Assembly: GCA_948099385.1 (NCBI GenBank)
Contig: CANUEZ040000151.1
Coordinates: 6,270,001 to 6,334,000, forward strand
Reading direction: 5' to 3'
Source: Fasciola hepatica
Lineage: Eukaryota > Platyhelminthes > Trematoda > Plagiorchiida > Fasciolidae
DNA: 64,000 nucleotides
Shown: piece after piece, positions 35,526 to 46,329 of the stretch
How the letters are laid out: the number at the start of each line of letters is the position of its first letter
Numbering within the stretch: position 1 is the stretch's first letter
Notes under the pieces: model-generated
What the model saw: only the letters and a program-made list of their open reading frames with translations
Told to the model about the DNA's origin: nothing
Database searches by the model: none
Program-made: the position numbers and the translations under genes

Positions 35526-38035
35526 CAAATCTCGTCTCTCAAAATCAACCATTAGGTCTCTCGATGACCTAGTTAGATGGAGATGTAAAATTAACACGAT
35601 TTGAGTCCGTAATAACTTTCTGGAACAATGTGTTCGTTGCAACAGATACCCGATTACATTTTGTAAACGCTTAGGGAGGAATAAGATCTGTGCCTCTAAC
35701 TGGAATTTGAGACGTTTGGTGCAATGTCAGATTGATGATCATAAAGAAAAACTAACGACACTTCAGACAACACGCATTGAAAGATCAATAATTCTTGACG
35801 AACTGAGCCTCGTTAGCCGAATCAGATTTACCAAATTCTGTATGGAGAGCATCCGAAAAGCCAAACTTTGTGCATTCAAAAAGCTTCAGAAATCCATCGT
35901 TCACAAGATAGGTGAACCGAATTTTTCGAGACAACCAGAAAAGTTTGTGAAGAACTTGTCATCGGTTGCACTGAATGAACTTCAATTAGGGGCTCTTTCC
36001 TGTGATCTACGTTTCTGCATACCACCGATTAGAATAAACAGCATAGAGACAAAGGCGCAATTCGAAATCTATTCGAACAACTAAAGATAGTCAAACCAAC
36101 TTCACAAGATGCCGAGACTTGATTGAAAGCAAAGCTGGTTGACTTGGAACGACAGTACCGGATGACATCGTCCAGCCATAAGTCACTCCTCACACCTGAG
36201 CACACATTCGCCATTAAAGAGCTATAGTTGTGACTTGATTTGTTAATTTTACACCCTGACAAGGGGTCCGGAGCAATGCTGATGGAACGGAACGATTTTG
36301 AGAAGATGGAAAGTGTTCTTGACGATCCCGGCAAGTTTGTACGCGAAGATAACTATGATGACCCCAAAGAACTTGAACAACGGATATCGACAGAAGTACA
36401 GTTTCTAATAGAAGGACACTTCATCAATGAAAGCACAGCTCACCATCTGAAGCCAAAGGGAAATCAAACTCCACAACTGTACGGTTTGCGAAACTACACA
36501 AACCCGGAGTGCCACTTCGACCAATACTATCTATGACAAATTCATCACAACACGATTTGGCAAAATGGCTGATGAAATTGCTTGAGCCAGTTCATAAATC
36601 AACGGTCAGACACTATCAAAGACAGTTTCGAAGTAGAAAAACTTTTGGACCAGAATAATGTGAAAGGGAAACACATGGCTTCATTTGATGTCCAATCACT
36701 GTTTACGAATGTTCCCGTTCGGGAGGTCATACGTAGTATCTGTGACCATGTCGAGCAAAACCAACTCAAAATCGGTATACCAATATCAGTTCTGGAACGA
36801 CAATTACTACTTTGCACAACAACCGTGTCGTTTTCCTTCCTTAGTAGGGCTTACGAACAAATTGACGGTGTCGCAATGGGAAGTCCATTGGGTCCCATTC
36901 TGGCTGATATATTTATGGCTCATCTTGAGGAAAAGGCGAGCAAAATCCCGGAATGTTCAGAACCTTACAAACGAGACGTTGATATGCTCTAATCATCACA
37001 AAAGTCTAGAAGAGACAACATGGATTATGGATGAACTCAATTGTCTGCATCCGAATATAAGTTTTACGATGGAAGCAGAAATAGAAGATACACTGCACTT
37101 CCTCAACATTAATATGACTAGAAGGAATGATGGAACAATCGCCAGATCTGTTTACCGAAAAGAAACTTGGACAGGCCAATACTTGCACTTTGACAGCTTT
37201 GTGCCTGTTGAATATAAACGTGGCCTGGTCCGAACACTATTTGAAAGAGCACGACGTATCTGCACGTGAGACATGATTGACAACGAAATACGACGGCTGA
37301 AAGAAGCCTTGACTGAAAACGCTTATCCCGATGCGTTTATCGAAAGGCACAGCAAGCCTAAAGTCATCAGACAAACGAATTGTTCAGTAGAAAATTACTA
37401 GTCACCCTTGTCTTCCATTCAAAGGTGATGACGTCAATTGCTTGCTCAAACGACGACTTGGGTCAGAGCTTGCCCGAACATATTATGCAGCTGACCTCAG
37501 AATTGTGCATCGAACGATTGAGATCCCCACACCCTCGGTGGGACAACGTCCACCTCTGTACACCAAATCGAATCTGATTTGAAACATTGGGTCCCCTTTA
37601 TCCAATTCATGAGAACGGAGAGAAGACATAAGTCGCGAGATGCAAGCATTTCGTTTACGAAATGCTTGCATCTCGCGACTTATGTCTTCTCTCCGTTCTC
37701 ACGAATCTGATTTACCAATTCCAGTGTAGTTGCGGAGCCACCTACGTGGGTCGGACAGAGCGGCAGTTACGTAACCGAGTGATGCAATCAGAGTCAGATC
37801 AAAGGCTAATGACAACGTTCGAAACCATATGATCCTGTCGTCGGCCCTCGCTCGTCATCTTATGATGACGCAACACCCAGCTGACCGAAGCACTGCTTTT
37901 CGGGTCATTTACGTGGCAAAGAACACCAGGCTTTTGAGGTTTGCTGAAGCTGTTGCCATACATCGATGGAAACCTATATTGTGTCAGCAGAAACAGCTCT
38001 TAGTAATGTGTCTTTACCATGGCGAAGTATCTTGA
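35526..38035 (+). pseudogene. Near full-length Penelope-like element coding region (RT + GIY-YIG)
   Basis: The protein can be followed end to end across frames. FLKSRLSKSTIRSLDDLV (35520 on) leads to the N-terminal domain 35707-36084 (KFVKNLSSVALNELQL). HPDKGSGAMLMERNDFEKME (36250) follows, then KPGVPLRPILS (36510) and RT motif A ASFDVQSLFTNVP (36678). DGVAMGSPLGPILADIFM sits at 36867. A short DVDML remnant stands where YVDD is expected, then NISFTMEAEIEDTLHFLNI and YKRGLVRTLFERARRICT. The GIY-YIG start IYQFQCSCGATYVGRTERQL lies at 37711-37770. The C-terminal tail is FAEAVAIHRWKPILC. At least three frameshifts, a gap at the YxDD box and a palindromic insertion at 37581-37701 inactivate it. 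It lies between direct pLTRs. Shorter antisense or offset frames are shadows. Confidence 0.9.
37569..37713. mobile_element. Compact foldback element with 12-bp target duplication
   Basis: A 121-bp insert (37581-37701) is flanked by CGAATCTGATTT on both sides. The left part, from GAAACATTGGGTCCCC, runs to CATTTCGT. After a two-base centre the right part repeats it inverted (ACGAAATG ... CTCCGTTCTC) for about 44 nt and then stops short of the full left arm. Taking out the insert and one duplication rejoins the PLE GIY-YIG reading frame across codons for Asn-Leu-Ile-Tyr, so this is a real insertion. The left terminus matches both ends of the longer copy at 46.33-46.68 kb. No coding capacity. Confidence 0.85.
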
Positions 38036-38044
38036 CTATTGTAA

Positions 38045-38206
38045 TTTCCCCTATATTTGTTGAACATTATGTTTTTGCATGAAGGTATACAAACAGTATC
38101 GTTCTGCAGTATGCACCATGTTGAGATGCAGCGAAATCATCCCGGGCATAATTCGTGCTATGTTGCAACTCTGGCTCTTTTTCTCAAGGTTATTTCGGGA
38201 ATAGCC
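38045..38206 (+). repeat. PLE 3' pLTR (direct terminal repeat)
   Basis: Direct copy of 35351-35510, beginning TTCCCCTATATTTGTTGAAC and ending near TTATTTCGGGAATAGCC. It contains TGTTGAGATGCAGCGAAATC. It closes the element right after the coding tail. Confidence 0.8.
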
Positions 38207-38219
38207 TGTTTCAATCAAA

Positions 38220-40010
38220 CTAATTTTCACTAGACCAAACACCACAATATAATTGGATTTAACACGCCTGGGCTTGGTGAAGAATACCAAAGTGATTCCG
38301 TGTGAGCATTCGGCAAATATCTAGAGTCGAGTTAGATGTATGGAACGACAGTGTAGTATGAGGCTTTCGTTAGCTAAACGTTATCTATCCTGATTTCGAA
38401 CGTACACATAGCGCCCGTACGCCGAAGCCTTATCAATCAGCGCCCATCTCACGTGCATGAGCCAGAACGACGGGGCGGAAACATCATTCGTTTGGACAGC
38501 TCTGTGCTCACTGAAAACAAACACACTGATGATGGTCATTTTGATCTGACCTCAAATGACCCGGCGATAACTGGCACTGATAATGGGATTAATTGACACT
38601 GACACCAAATCTCGCCAGCCACAACACACTTAAACAATGCCCATGCTGTCGAAAACACACACACAGATTGGAACATCCATTAGCTTGTGATGACTGCTTC
38701 AGAATCATTTGATTGAAAAGTTGCCTTGAAAAAGATTACCCTCGGTAATCGAAACGTAGGACAATTAGGAAGTTATCTGTTCCACCCAAAAGCTCAAAAG
38801 TTAAAACTGTGTAGTCTGAGCTTTCCAGAAAGGCTGTAAATTTTGTCTTCGGCCTGCACCAGAAACTTTTCCAAACTTAAATACACAGCTCTCTCTGAAA
38901 CATTAACAAGAAACCCTGTCGAAAACCGAGGATGAGTTAGATGTCATGTCAGTATCTGGCTAACCGACCAGCAGTCGGCTGAAAATTTCCTGGTAACGTA
39001 TTGAGAAGAGCTAAAATACCACTCGCTTTATAAGGATGGAGAACGAAATTCATTTGCCCACTTCTAATCGTATCTTGAACTTATCAAGCCGGAATTTGTT
39101 ATTCTACAGTAGAAACTTCACTGGATGAAGAGTGATTACCGTAGTCCGAATATTTGTGTCTGGTAGTGTCTTTTGTGTTTCAAGTCATCAAACAATCAAA
39201 GCGTAGATAGAAACGTGTCCACTGAACAATTTGAACAGAGGAAAACAAATCATCGCACATGTATTGGGTGTAGAAGTTTTGAACTTATAAACGTGGAAAA
39301 GCAAAAGGTTATCCTCTTCAGAGGGTTTGTGCTCAACTATGTTGGGACAATAACTTAAGTGGCAATCTCAGTTGGAACGAAGGAGTAGACTCGTTTTCGT
39401 TACCATATAGGAAAGTACATAGCAGATATATCGTTGTAGTAGTTGTTGCGGTTTATCAGATAGCACTTCTCCGCCTGTCCAGCGTCGAGGACAAGACTGG
39501 CGTCAGTAAAGCGGAGCGATAGGCTAATCAACGACCAGCAGTTACCTGGACAGGATCATCTGATCGGGTTACCATCAGACTAACCGTCCAGAAGAGCTGT
39601 TTGTGAATAAAAAGTAAAACCAGCACGCTTTTGTGTAACGTTTTGGTTATGATAGCCACCCACCTTACATAAACAGCCTGTGTGTGTTAAAAGAAAGTGC
39701 TGGTTTAACGGAAGAAGTATCTTGCAGACCTGGTGAGAATGACTAGAATAGTGACCACGTACATACTTGAATAACATCGTATATACATATATATATAAAG
39801 CAAACAAAAGCATAGGCCAAAGGAAATCAGAATATTTGAAAGCACAAGATGCAATACTTCGAATTTACAATCAGTTAAACAGAACGCATTTACTGGAACA
39901 AATCCTGAAGTAGTTCAACTCGGCCTACTGCACACACTGAATAGACAATCTATCCAACCATTAAATTCATTTCATGCTGCAGAAAAGTCACCTTCAAACG
40001 AGTTTGTAGG
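38220..40010. other. No recognisable gene
   Basis: Anonymous sequence with a few CA-rich patches (near 38655). Open frames below 80 codons have no motif. 39440-39560 is slightly GC-richer but matched nothing else in the window. Confidence 0.4.
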
Positions 40011-40014
40011 ATGG

Positions 40015-40235
40015 TGGTCGAATGTGTTGCAGCGTTTGCTTACGAGGTCAGAATCCTCGCCGTCACCGGGGTACTTTTGATGGTAGACAGTGTTCCACTG
40101 TTGTCCAGATCGTTACCACACATGGCCTATTGGAAACTTATGTGGTTCTCCACTCCAAGTCTCAAGGTCTGGTTCGCGGTTATCTCTTCCACTGTAGTCA
40201 TGCGCGATCTTGTAACAAAAAGATAGGGACCTTGC
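40015..40235 (+). repeat. tRNA-derived SINE family S1, copy 1
   Basis: A degraded B box (GGTCAGAATCCTCG) is followed by a body that matches 58310-58500. Shared parts are GTCACCGG, TACTTTTGATGGTA, GTTCTCCACTCCAAGTCT, GGTTATCTCTTCCACTGTAGT and GATCTTGTAACAAAA, in the same order. No coding capacity; the open frames here are incidental. Confidence 0.65.
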
Positions 40236-40620
40236 AGAATACTGTTGAACCTGACTTACCTACCACAAAGCTTCGTGTACACTTAGTTATCGACCAATAA
40301 CACGTGTCATCTGCTATGGTAAATAACTCGTAATTTTATTGGCCACAGTGGCATTTCCTTATGAATCAGCCAGCGTCCTCCAGTTGAATAAATTAGCAGG
40401 TGCCAGCAACTCAATACAGCTGAGAAGATTTTTCAGTGGTGCAAATCCATTTAACAAGACCTCGTAGCTAAGCTGGTAGAATACATGTGGGTAAAATGCA
40501 TGACTGGTTTCTATGTGTGGTTTTGGATACCACAGATAAGCACTTTATCACATGATCATTTTCAACGTAGCCAGTAAATAATCCCATGATCTCCAATGAG
40601 AACACATTAAAAATTGAATA
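40236..40620. other. No recognisable feature
   Basis: Short unique-looking stretch between the SINE and the PLE at 40.6 kb. Confidence 0.4.
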
Positions 40621-40668
40621 CAAAACATCGTGGCAAACAAGCTCGTTTTCAGTTATTCGTACTCGTAT
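40621..40668 (-). repeat. Terminal repeat at 3' side of PLE, hammerhead-like
   Basis: On the minus strand: ACGAGTACGAATAACTGAAA, then ACGAGCTTGTTTGCCA and TGTTTTG. It is the inverted partner of 41721-41769 and lies just past the C-terminal end of the PLE copy. Confidence 0.6.
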
Positions 40669-40689
40669 CAATATATAACATTAAATATG

Positions 40690-41727
40690 AATCAAAACAA
40701 CAAAGGGGAATGATCATCCAAATCTGTCTGTGCACGTGTGTGTGCATGTGAAATTGATCACAGAGGAGAATGCTTGAGTGGTTACACACGTGTTCGGGAA
40801 CAATAAGTGGGCCATGGAAGTATGAGTTCTTGCACAAATTGTTTCTGAGCTCACAAGGGATTGAATGCTCACGGCTTCGGATATGGCTAAGAAGCGACAT
40901 TTGACAAGTCGATTGCTTACCTCGGACTTTGTAAATTGTGCGAAAATAGTTTATCACCTCTACTGAATGGTTTGACTCAATAAGGTAATTGTCTTAATTG
41001 CTCCACTGTTCAACCGAACTGGGTGGTGTTCACGAACTCGTTTGGATAAGCTCCTCGTGGTGCGGCTAACGTAACTGGTTCCACAAGAACAGGTGGAAGA
41101 ATACACACAAAAAGATGCTGCAGAATCTGACATTCTATACTTCAGTCGAAAAAACATGATCGGTTTGGACTGGAATTGTAATTGTGCAGCGTAGAAAGTC
41201 CTACTGAAAGCTCTTGTTAGTCTTCGTTGAATAACTTCAGTTTCCGTACCTCTTTTAAATGGTAAAGGGACATATACGGGCTTCTTTTGGACTACTGTCT
41301 GTCTTGGCCTATCTTCATGCAGCTTCATCGTCTTGTCAATGAACCGTTCAGGTTAGCCGTTTTCTAGGTGAAAACTCCTCAGAAAACGAATTTCATTTTC
41401 TATTGTGTCTCCCGTGCAGATTTTCCTTGCTCTATTAACCGAGCGACCTACTAGATTTCTCTTCAATTTGAGTGGTACGAGACTGTTAAAATGAATGTAT
41501 TGACCTTTCCTAGTTGCTTTTCTATGCAATGATAACTGAACGGAACCATCATTTCGACGGCTTACGCAGACATCTAAGTAAGGTAGACTGTTTTCCTTTT
41601 CTTGTTCCAAAGTGAATTGAACATTTGGATGAGCTGTATTACATCTATTAAGTAGTGCATTTGGATCCACTTTGGTATCTACTACACATACGATATTGTC
41701 CACATATTGCTTAAATTGGTATGAGTA
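40690..41727 (-). pseudogene. 5'-truncated Penelope-like element (RT end + GIY-YIG)
   Basis: Minus-strand frames 41703-41353 and 41328-40960 carry YVDNIVCVVDT, the catalytic box with the second aspartate changed to Asn. NVQFTLEQEKENSLPYLDV, GQYIHFNSLVPLKLKRNLVG and RARKICTG follow. The second frame has PVYVPLPFKRG, then SSTCSCGTSYVSRTTRSLSK, the GIY-YIG block with G-T-S-Y-V-S for the usual A-x-Y-V-G. The tail YKVRGKQS (about 40925) is the region after the nuclease. Everything upstream of the YxDD box is missing. The element is bounded by short inverted repeats, which fits the truncated and inverted ends typical of PLE insertions. Confidence 0.85.
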
Positions 41728-41769
41728 CTAATAACTGAAAACGAGCTTGCTCGCCAGGCTGTTTTGTCC
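41721..41769 (+). repeat. Terminal repeat at truncated 5' side of PLE
   Basis: ATGAGTACTAATAACTGAAA, ACGAGCTTGCTCGCCA and TGTTTTGTCC, in opposite orientation to 40621-40668 with only a few differences over 46 bases. The TGTTTTGTCC end is shared with the hammerhead-like repeats at 11.07 and 33.60 kb. Confidence 0.6.
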
Positions 41770-42239
41770 TCAATAACACATTAGTGAACAAAATTTCAAT
41801 CTGACCGATGCAGAATATGTAACTGCATGTCACAGTGTGTATTCACATGGAAGTACCAATTATATTCGTACTCAAGTTTAGATTAACTCAACATTTATCG
41901 AGACCGGTAACCCCACTTCATAACCCAACACTTATATCAAACAGTCGACAGTAACTAATTCACAGGGAAATTCTGTTTTAGTTAGTTGGAACTCAGAAGA
42001 GTGAAGAGTACAACCCATTTGGGAAACGTCAAATGTATTTGGCTCTTTCTAATAGCTCAGGCTGTGAGGAACAAACGTCCTGTTTAGTTCATTCAACCAT
42101 TAACCAAGCATTCATGTGCTCCGGTTTAGGTTGCTACCTTGTAGCATCGTCGAGTCAAATGTAAAAAAGCACGTAGGGAAAAAGAACCGAAAGCAAAGTA
42201 AGAAGCGGCAATCACGAAGACAAAGAGAGACTTCGAATG
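41770..42239. other. No recognisable gene
   Basis: Separates the truncated PLE from the RTE element. No motif was recognised. Confidence 0.4.
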
Positions 42240-42249
42240 CAACTATGCT

Positions 42250-43690
42250 GCTGACCGCAACACCTGGGCACGTCACTCATTATTTCTCACTCGTATAAAA
42301 GAAAGGACCTAGCTACCACAGTGTACACTCAACCCTTGACAGATAGTCGAATGTCATGCCGACGCCACAGAGGACTGAGTTTGGCACAAGCCAAACACGC
42401 CTTCTGTATTTGTGATGACACTTCATACGTTGTCTGATCTCTTCGTGAAATTTAACTGCCCAGGTAACAAAATTTACCTACTTCAGCTAGCGATTCCCCT
42501 GACAAGATAAAATTTGGTGTTGAGCCAGCCCAGTCCTGCAGCAGCATTTTACAATTCGAAGGCACAAAACGCATCCCAAACATTCCTACACTGTTGTTCA
42601 GGCTACCTAAGAAAATGCTTGCAACTTACCTGGGTCTTCATTCAGAAGAACAATATCGTTCTCGTATTCCATGTCAGACAGTCTACTGCCTGAGCAAAGA
42701 CCAATACCGCTATTCTCACACGAGGATAGGGCTATCTCAGGAATCAATTTAATTACAACGTTGAAGAGGGAGGGCGTAAGGGGGCAACCCTGACAAAAGT
42801 TACTTTCAGAGGTCAACTAGGGTAAATCATCACTACCAGTTTTACCTGGATGTTTGCACACTGCTGTGTCTGGGTAAAATCAGTGAAACAACTTGGACAG
42901 CCTATTAATATTCGCTTTCTTAGTATTGACTTCTACTCACACTTCGGCACGGACACTATGGACTGATTGATCATTACATATATCGACTGACCTCATTTGT
43001 TTACTCATGTGACAACATATAGTTTAGCTCTTTTACTCGTTTGCTCTTGCATTCGCTTACATGCCTGCTCGCTCGCGACTTACGCACCGGCTGCGGTTTA
43101 GTTACATCAACTTTCTTACAGATAAAAGGAGTGTAACAAATACGTGATCTGTTATTGCCAGTTACGAACAAAACACACACCGGGATTGGAAAACAGAAAT
43201 AATTGTCCCTCTCTGTTCTCAGATCAAGAAAGGCCGAGATTGTGGGCCTATGGGAGGCGTGCCTGTTATCTGAGATTTGTCGGGGAGTAACAATTTGATC
43301 GGAAAGACAATAACCGGGTCTGAAACTGGCTTGATCTCCAGGCTTACTCCTCCCACTGGCGATAGATAATCAGTGAAGAATAATCCCTGCGAGCAATTTG
43401 GATGCGATAGCTACCAAGCTAATTTATCTGCAATTTTCACAAGAGAATCGATCAACTTCCTTCTAGATCGGCACAATAACCGATTCATACTGTTCCCTGT
43501 GAATCAGTTCACCATCCCAGATTGCCCGGAGGGGGGAGGTTTGTTAACTGCGAAACCAAAGCTTCGCCTCCATCCTTCGAAAAAGATGGAGATAACTTAT
43601 CCGGTCCAGCGGTTTTGCACCTTTTCAAATAACCTAATCTCTGCATAACCTCCATTTCTGATGGAGGAGTGATATCTACCTGCATCATCT
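42250..43690 (-). pseudogene. RTE reverse transcriptase region, copy A
   Basis: The frame at 42816-42607 has CQGCPLTPSLFNVVIKLIPE, IALSSCENSGIGL, then SDMEYENDIVLLNE. The catalytic YADD is replaced by YEND. Farther upstream, about 43380-43200, DNA for the ASFR motif region matches copy B. Pieces after the catalytic box (around 42500-42240) still align with copy B (…YLGSYISRRGQ… region). The protein cannot be active. Confidence 0.75.
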
Positions 43691-44296
43691 ATCTTGCAGA
43701 TACATTCAGAATGTCCCTTATTGTAGTGAACCTACTAAATTGTTCTCCTAAGTGCTCCACCCAACTGTCCAGGTGAAATCCCTGAGTGAACCAGTGAACT
43801 GTCGGATTTCTTGATTAACTTACTTAAACCAGGATTCCGTGGATCAATACCTCTAATCAAACGAAAAAGGTTGTGACTATTTCCAACAGAAGAAGACTTC
43901 TCCATTTCCCACCAATGATCACGGCCATCTCCCAGGCTCCCAATCAGTTGGCATCACAGAGACTTACGCACTTCATTGCACGTGGCATCCGGACGGATGG
44001 ATCTGTGAGCGCCTAACAGTGCAACTGATGCCGAAGATATCCATCGTTCTTGAGGCAAACTTGAGCCAGAATCTGGTATGCTGCTGGAAGCAGCATACAA
44101 TACTTCCTTGATCTGTTGCCAACGTTCATTTGGGTCCTGAACATCCTGCTGCATTGATAACTGTGCAGACAGCATTGCCTGAAAAACAGATCATCGGTAA
44201 TCGTCTAGAAACAACTGAGCGAAATGAGCGACAAGATGGTGCCCCTACTGATGAGACACAAGCAGAAGCGAGAAAGCACTAAGTCGTTGTCTGAGT

Positions 44297-45050
44297 TCAC
44301 AGGCGCAGACCAAAATGGATGGCAATCATCAACTGATCCACAACAGCGGTGACCATCGAAAATATGACCAATCTGAATCCAACGATGTGAAGACGTGATA
44401 GGTCGCCATGTGAGTCCATGCCGCTTCTTATCGCAGAAGTTCGTACTCGCCAGAAACGACCTGTGGTAAGACTAAAACTGAATGAGACGATCGCTGTTGT
44501 CATTCCGATTAGCCGGGATAGTAAACGGGTCTCTAATGTGCTTTCAGAATCCCCTAAAAAGCCCTTTTGAGCATTGAAATTCCCACCAATGACCACCACG
44601 TCCGTTGAACATGCGCTTCGAAGCAGTTGAGACAAATCTTGATAGAATTCATCCTTGGTTTCAGAGAAACTGAAGTCAGTGGAGGCATAGGTAGACACGA
44701 TGAACAAGCATTGTTGCTTCAGTTTGTTGTTGTAAACGCTCACAGAACCACCCAACCGAACTGCACACAAATGATTGCTGACTGGAATCCAGTCTAGCAG
44801 TGTGCGCTCAACTCTCATGCTGAAATCAATCCCAACTCCGGTCTGACCACGAACACTAGACGTCGGATCACTTGACACATGAAGAGTGAAGCGAGAGACC
44901 GAGGTTGTACCTGGGCTGCGAAGAATGGTCACAGAAGATGGGTTAAGTATGCGTGTTTCGGAGAAACAGCATAGATATGTAGTTTTTTATTTTGAGTAGT
45001 TCTATTGGGGCAGCCTGCTGCTCTGTGATATGGCCTGCGAACGTTGAAGA
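44297..45050 (-). pseudogene. RTE apurinic-type endonuclease and linker, copy A
   Basis: The 211-codon frame 44932-44297 covers most of an AP-like endonuclease. SPGTTSVSRFTLHVSSDP, RVERTLLDWIPVSNHLCAVR, LGGSVSVYNNKLKQQCLFIV and STYASTDFSFSETKDEFY come first, then VVVIGGNFNAQKGFLGDSES. The usual GDFNAQ box reads GNFNAQ, replacing an aspartate that lies in the active site of this fold. The start of the domain (about 45050-44940) is degraded. The linker continues as MQQDVQDPNERWQQIKEVLY at 44154-44095. Confidence 0.8.
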
Positions 45051-45059
45051 CCGTCAAGT

Positions 45060-45800
45060 GGAGTGAATACGTAGACTTAGGAAGTGCTTTCGACTTATTC
45101 CCGACTCAGGAACTATGGCTTCTTTCAGAGCCACTATTACCGGAATTAAAATTAGTAATGTTCATTACAGAAAAGATGCTAGATGCGCTTGGTCAAATCA
45201 TACTTTGTAGAAGGGTGTTCTTCTTTGGGAAGCCTAACCGGAGCCTTTGACTCAAACGTCTGACCCGCAAGGCAGTGGGTGTGGGATTACCGCAGCACAG
45301 GAACGTAACCTAAGCACCCGTGATGGAACTTCATCTGGTCTGTCACGTGAGACCTGATTGTTGTAAGCATTCTGTCTGGTCGACGCTGCTGCTTTTTGAT
45401 CGATCCGCTTTTTGGATTCAGTCCTCAGCTCCAAGCTTCCAATGGAGCAGGCTGAACGTGGAAGGATCAGCATATTTTTGGCCCTGGGGTTGCCGATTCT
45501 TGGTGGGTGATAGCTGCCCCGTGAAATGCGATGACTTCTACTACAGTCGGAATAAACCTCAGGTACTCCACTCCCACGTCCATCTAGGGGAGGGATTTTG
45601 ATCGGTTTATTCGCTCTTTTGTCCACTCTGGAGGCATAGTGTTTAGAACCAGGTGTTGCTTGTCAGCTGGTTCGGAGACTGAACTTCTTCTGGTCTCCAC
45701 CCATCGATCTGTCAGGCTTGATTGCGTCTCCGGGACACGTAAGTCATTCTGTACATCATTTTGGGATACTGAGGCACGCAAGCCATCACTTTACACCACG
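45060..45800 (-). repeat. RTE 5' untranslated region, copy A
   Basis: Matches 60165-61010 of copy B. Shared strings on the minus strand include GACGTGGGAGTGGAGTACCT, GCTTACAACAATCAGGTCTC, ACGTGACAGACCAGA and CAAAGGCTCCGGTTAGG. The open frames on both strands here come from its GC-richer composition. Confidence 0.75.
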
Positions 45801-46329
45801 ACCGTAGGATGCCTGATCGCATTTAGTGTCGATGTGAGAGTCCTCAAATGTGACCGAGATCAACGATTTTTAATCTTCAGATCGATTCAGGGGTGGATGG
45901 GCCGATATTCTATTGTTTAGACTATTTACTGACTTCCCTTCGGCCAACAAGAAGTCTGTGTTTTGGGTATCGGTGAACGAACCAGCGGCTTTTACGCGTT
46001 TAAATGGCGGTATGCTTGTCGAAAACGCCCACAGTATCTCAGAGAATCTTACCTCACTCACGACACTTGAGAGGGAAACCAGAAACAAACTTTCCCCGTT
46101 AAAAATCTCCAAACAGAAGTCGGAGACCGATTGCACTGTGTGCATCCTGGATCATTTCGCTGCATCTGAACGAAGAGAACAGTATAGTCGAAGTGATAAA
46201 TATCATTGTAAAATGGGCGAACGAAGTTTCTGTAAACAAAGACAAAATCACTTGACGCACACGTACATACTGTCTATCCGATAAGCACGCAACAAGTACC
46301 ACAATTCGTTACCACGACAATGATAAATT
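45801..46329. other. Unassigned stretch with a 123-codon open frame
   Basis: The plus-strand frame 45913-46284 (123 codons) has no recognisable domain. Within it ATCATTTCGCTGCATCTGAA at 46153-46172 resembles the inverted PLE pLTR block at 35.15 kb (GATTTCGCTGCATCTCAA). So part of it is probably retroelement-derived. Confidence 0.35.

Larger units (their letters stand above)
42240..45800 (-). mobile_element. RTE-type LINE, copy A
   Basis: A long minus-strand element that aligns through most of its length with copy B at 60.17-63.99 kb. The 5' untranslated part is 45800-45060, the endonuclease 45050-44297, the linker about 44200-43700 and the RT 43690-42600, with a tail to about 42240. It is riddled with stops and frameshifts. 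About 350 bp near 42840-43190 has no counterpart in copy B and replaces the RT motif A region, so it is a secondary insertion or rearrangement. Flatworm genomes carry abundant RTE/SR2-like LINEs with this domain order. Confidence 0.85.

Noticed and set aside
36685..37269. 194-codon frame treated as one protein
   Set aside because: Only its C-terminal part (from about 36960) is the PLE RT; the first part is an out-of-frame reading of the upstream RT segment across a frameshift.
45320..45781. Overlapping open frames on both strands near the RTE 5' end
   Set aside because: They fall in the RTE untranslated region and match copy B DNA, with no conserved protein between the copies.
45913..46284. 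123-codon frame just left of the foldback element, considered as its possible transposase
   Set aside because: No DDE, HUH or other nuclease motif is visible, it lies outside the inverted arms, and part of it resembles PLE terminal repeat.
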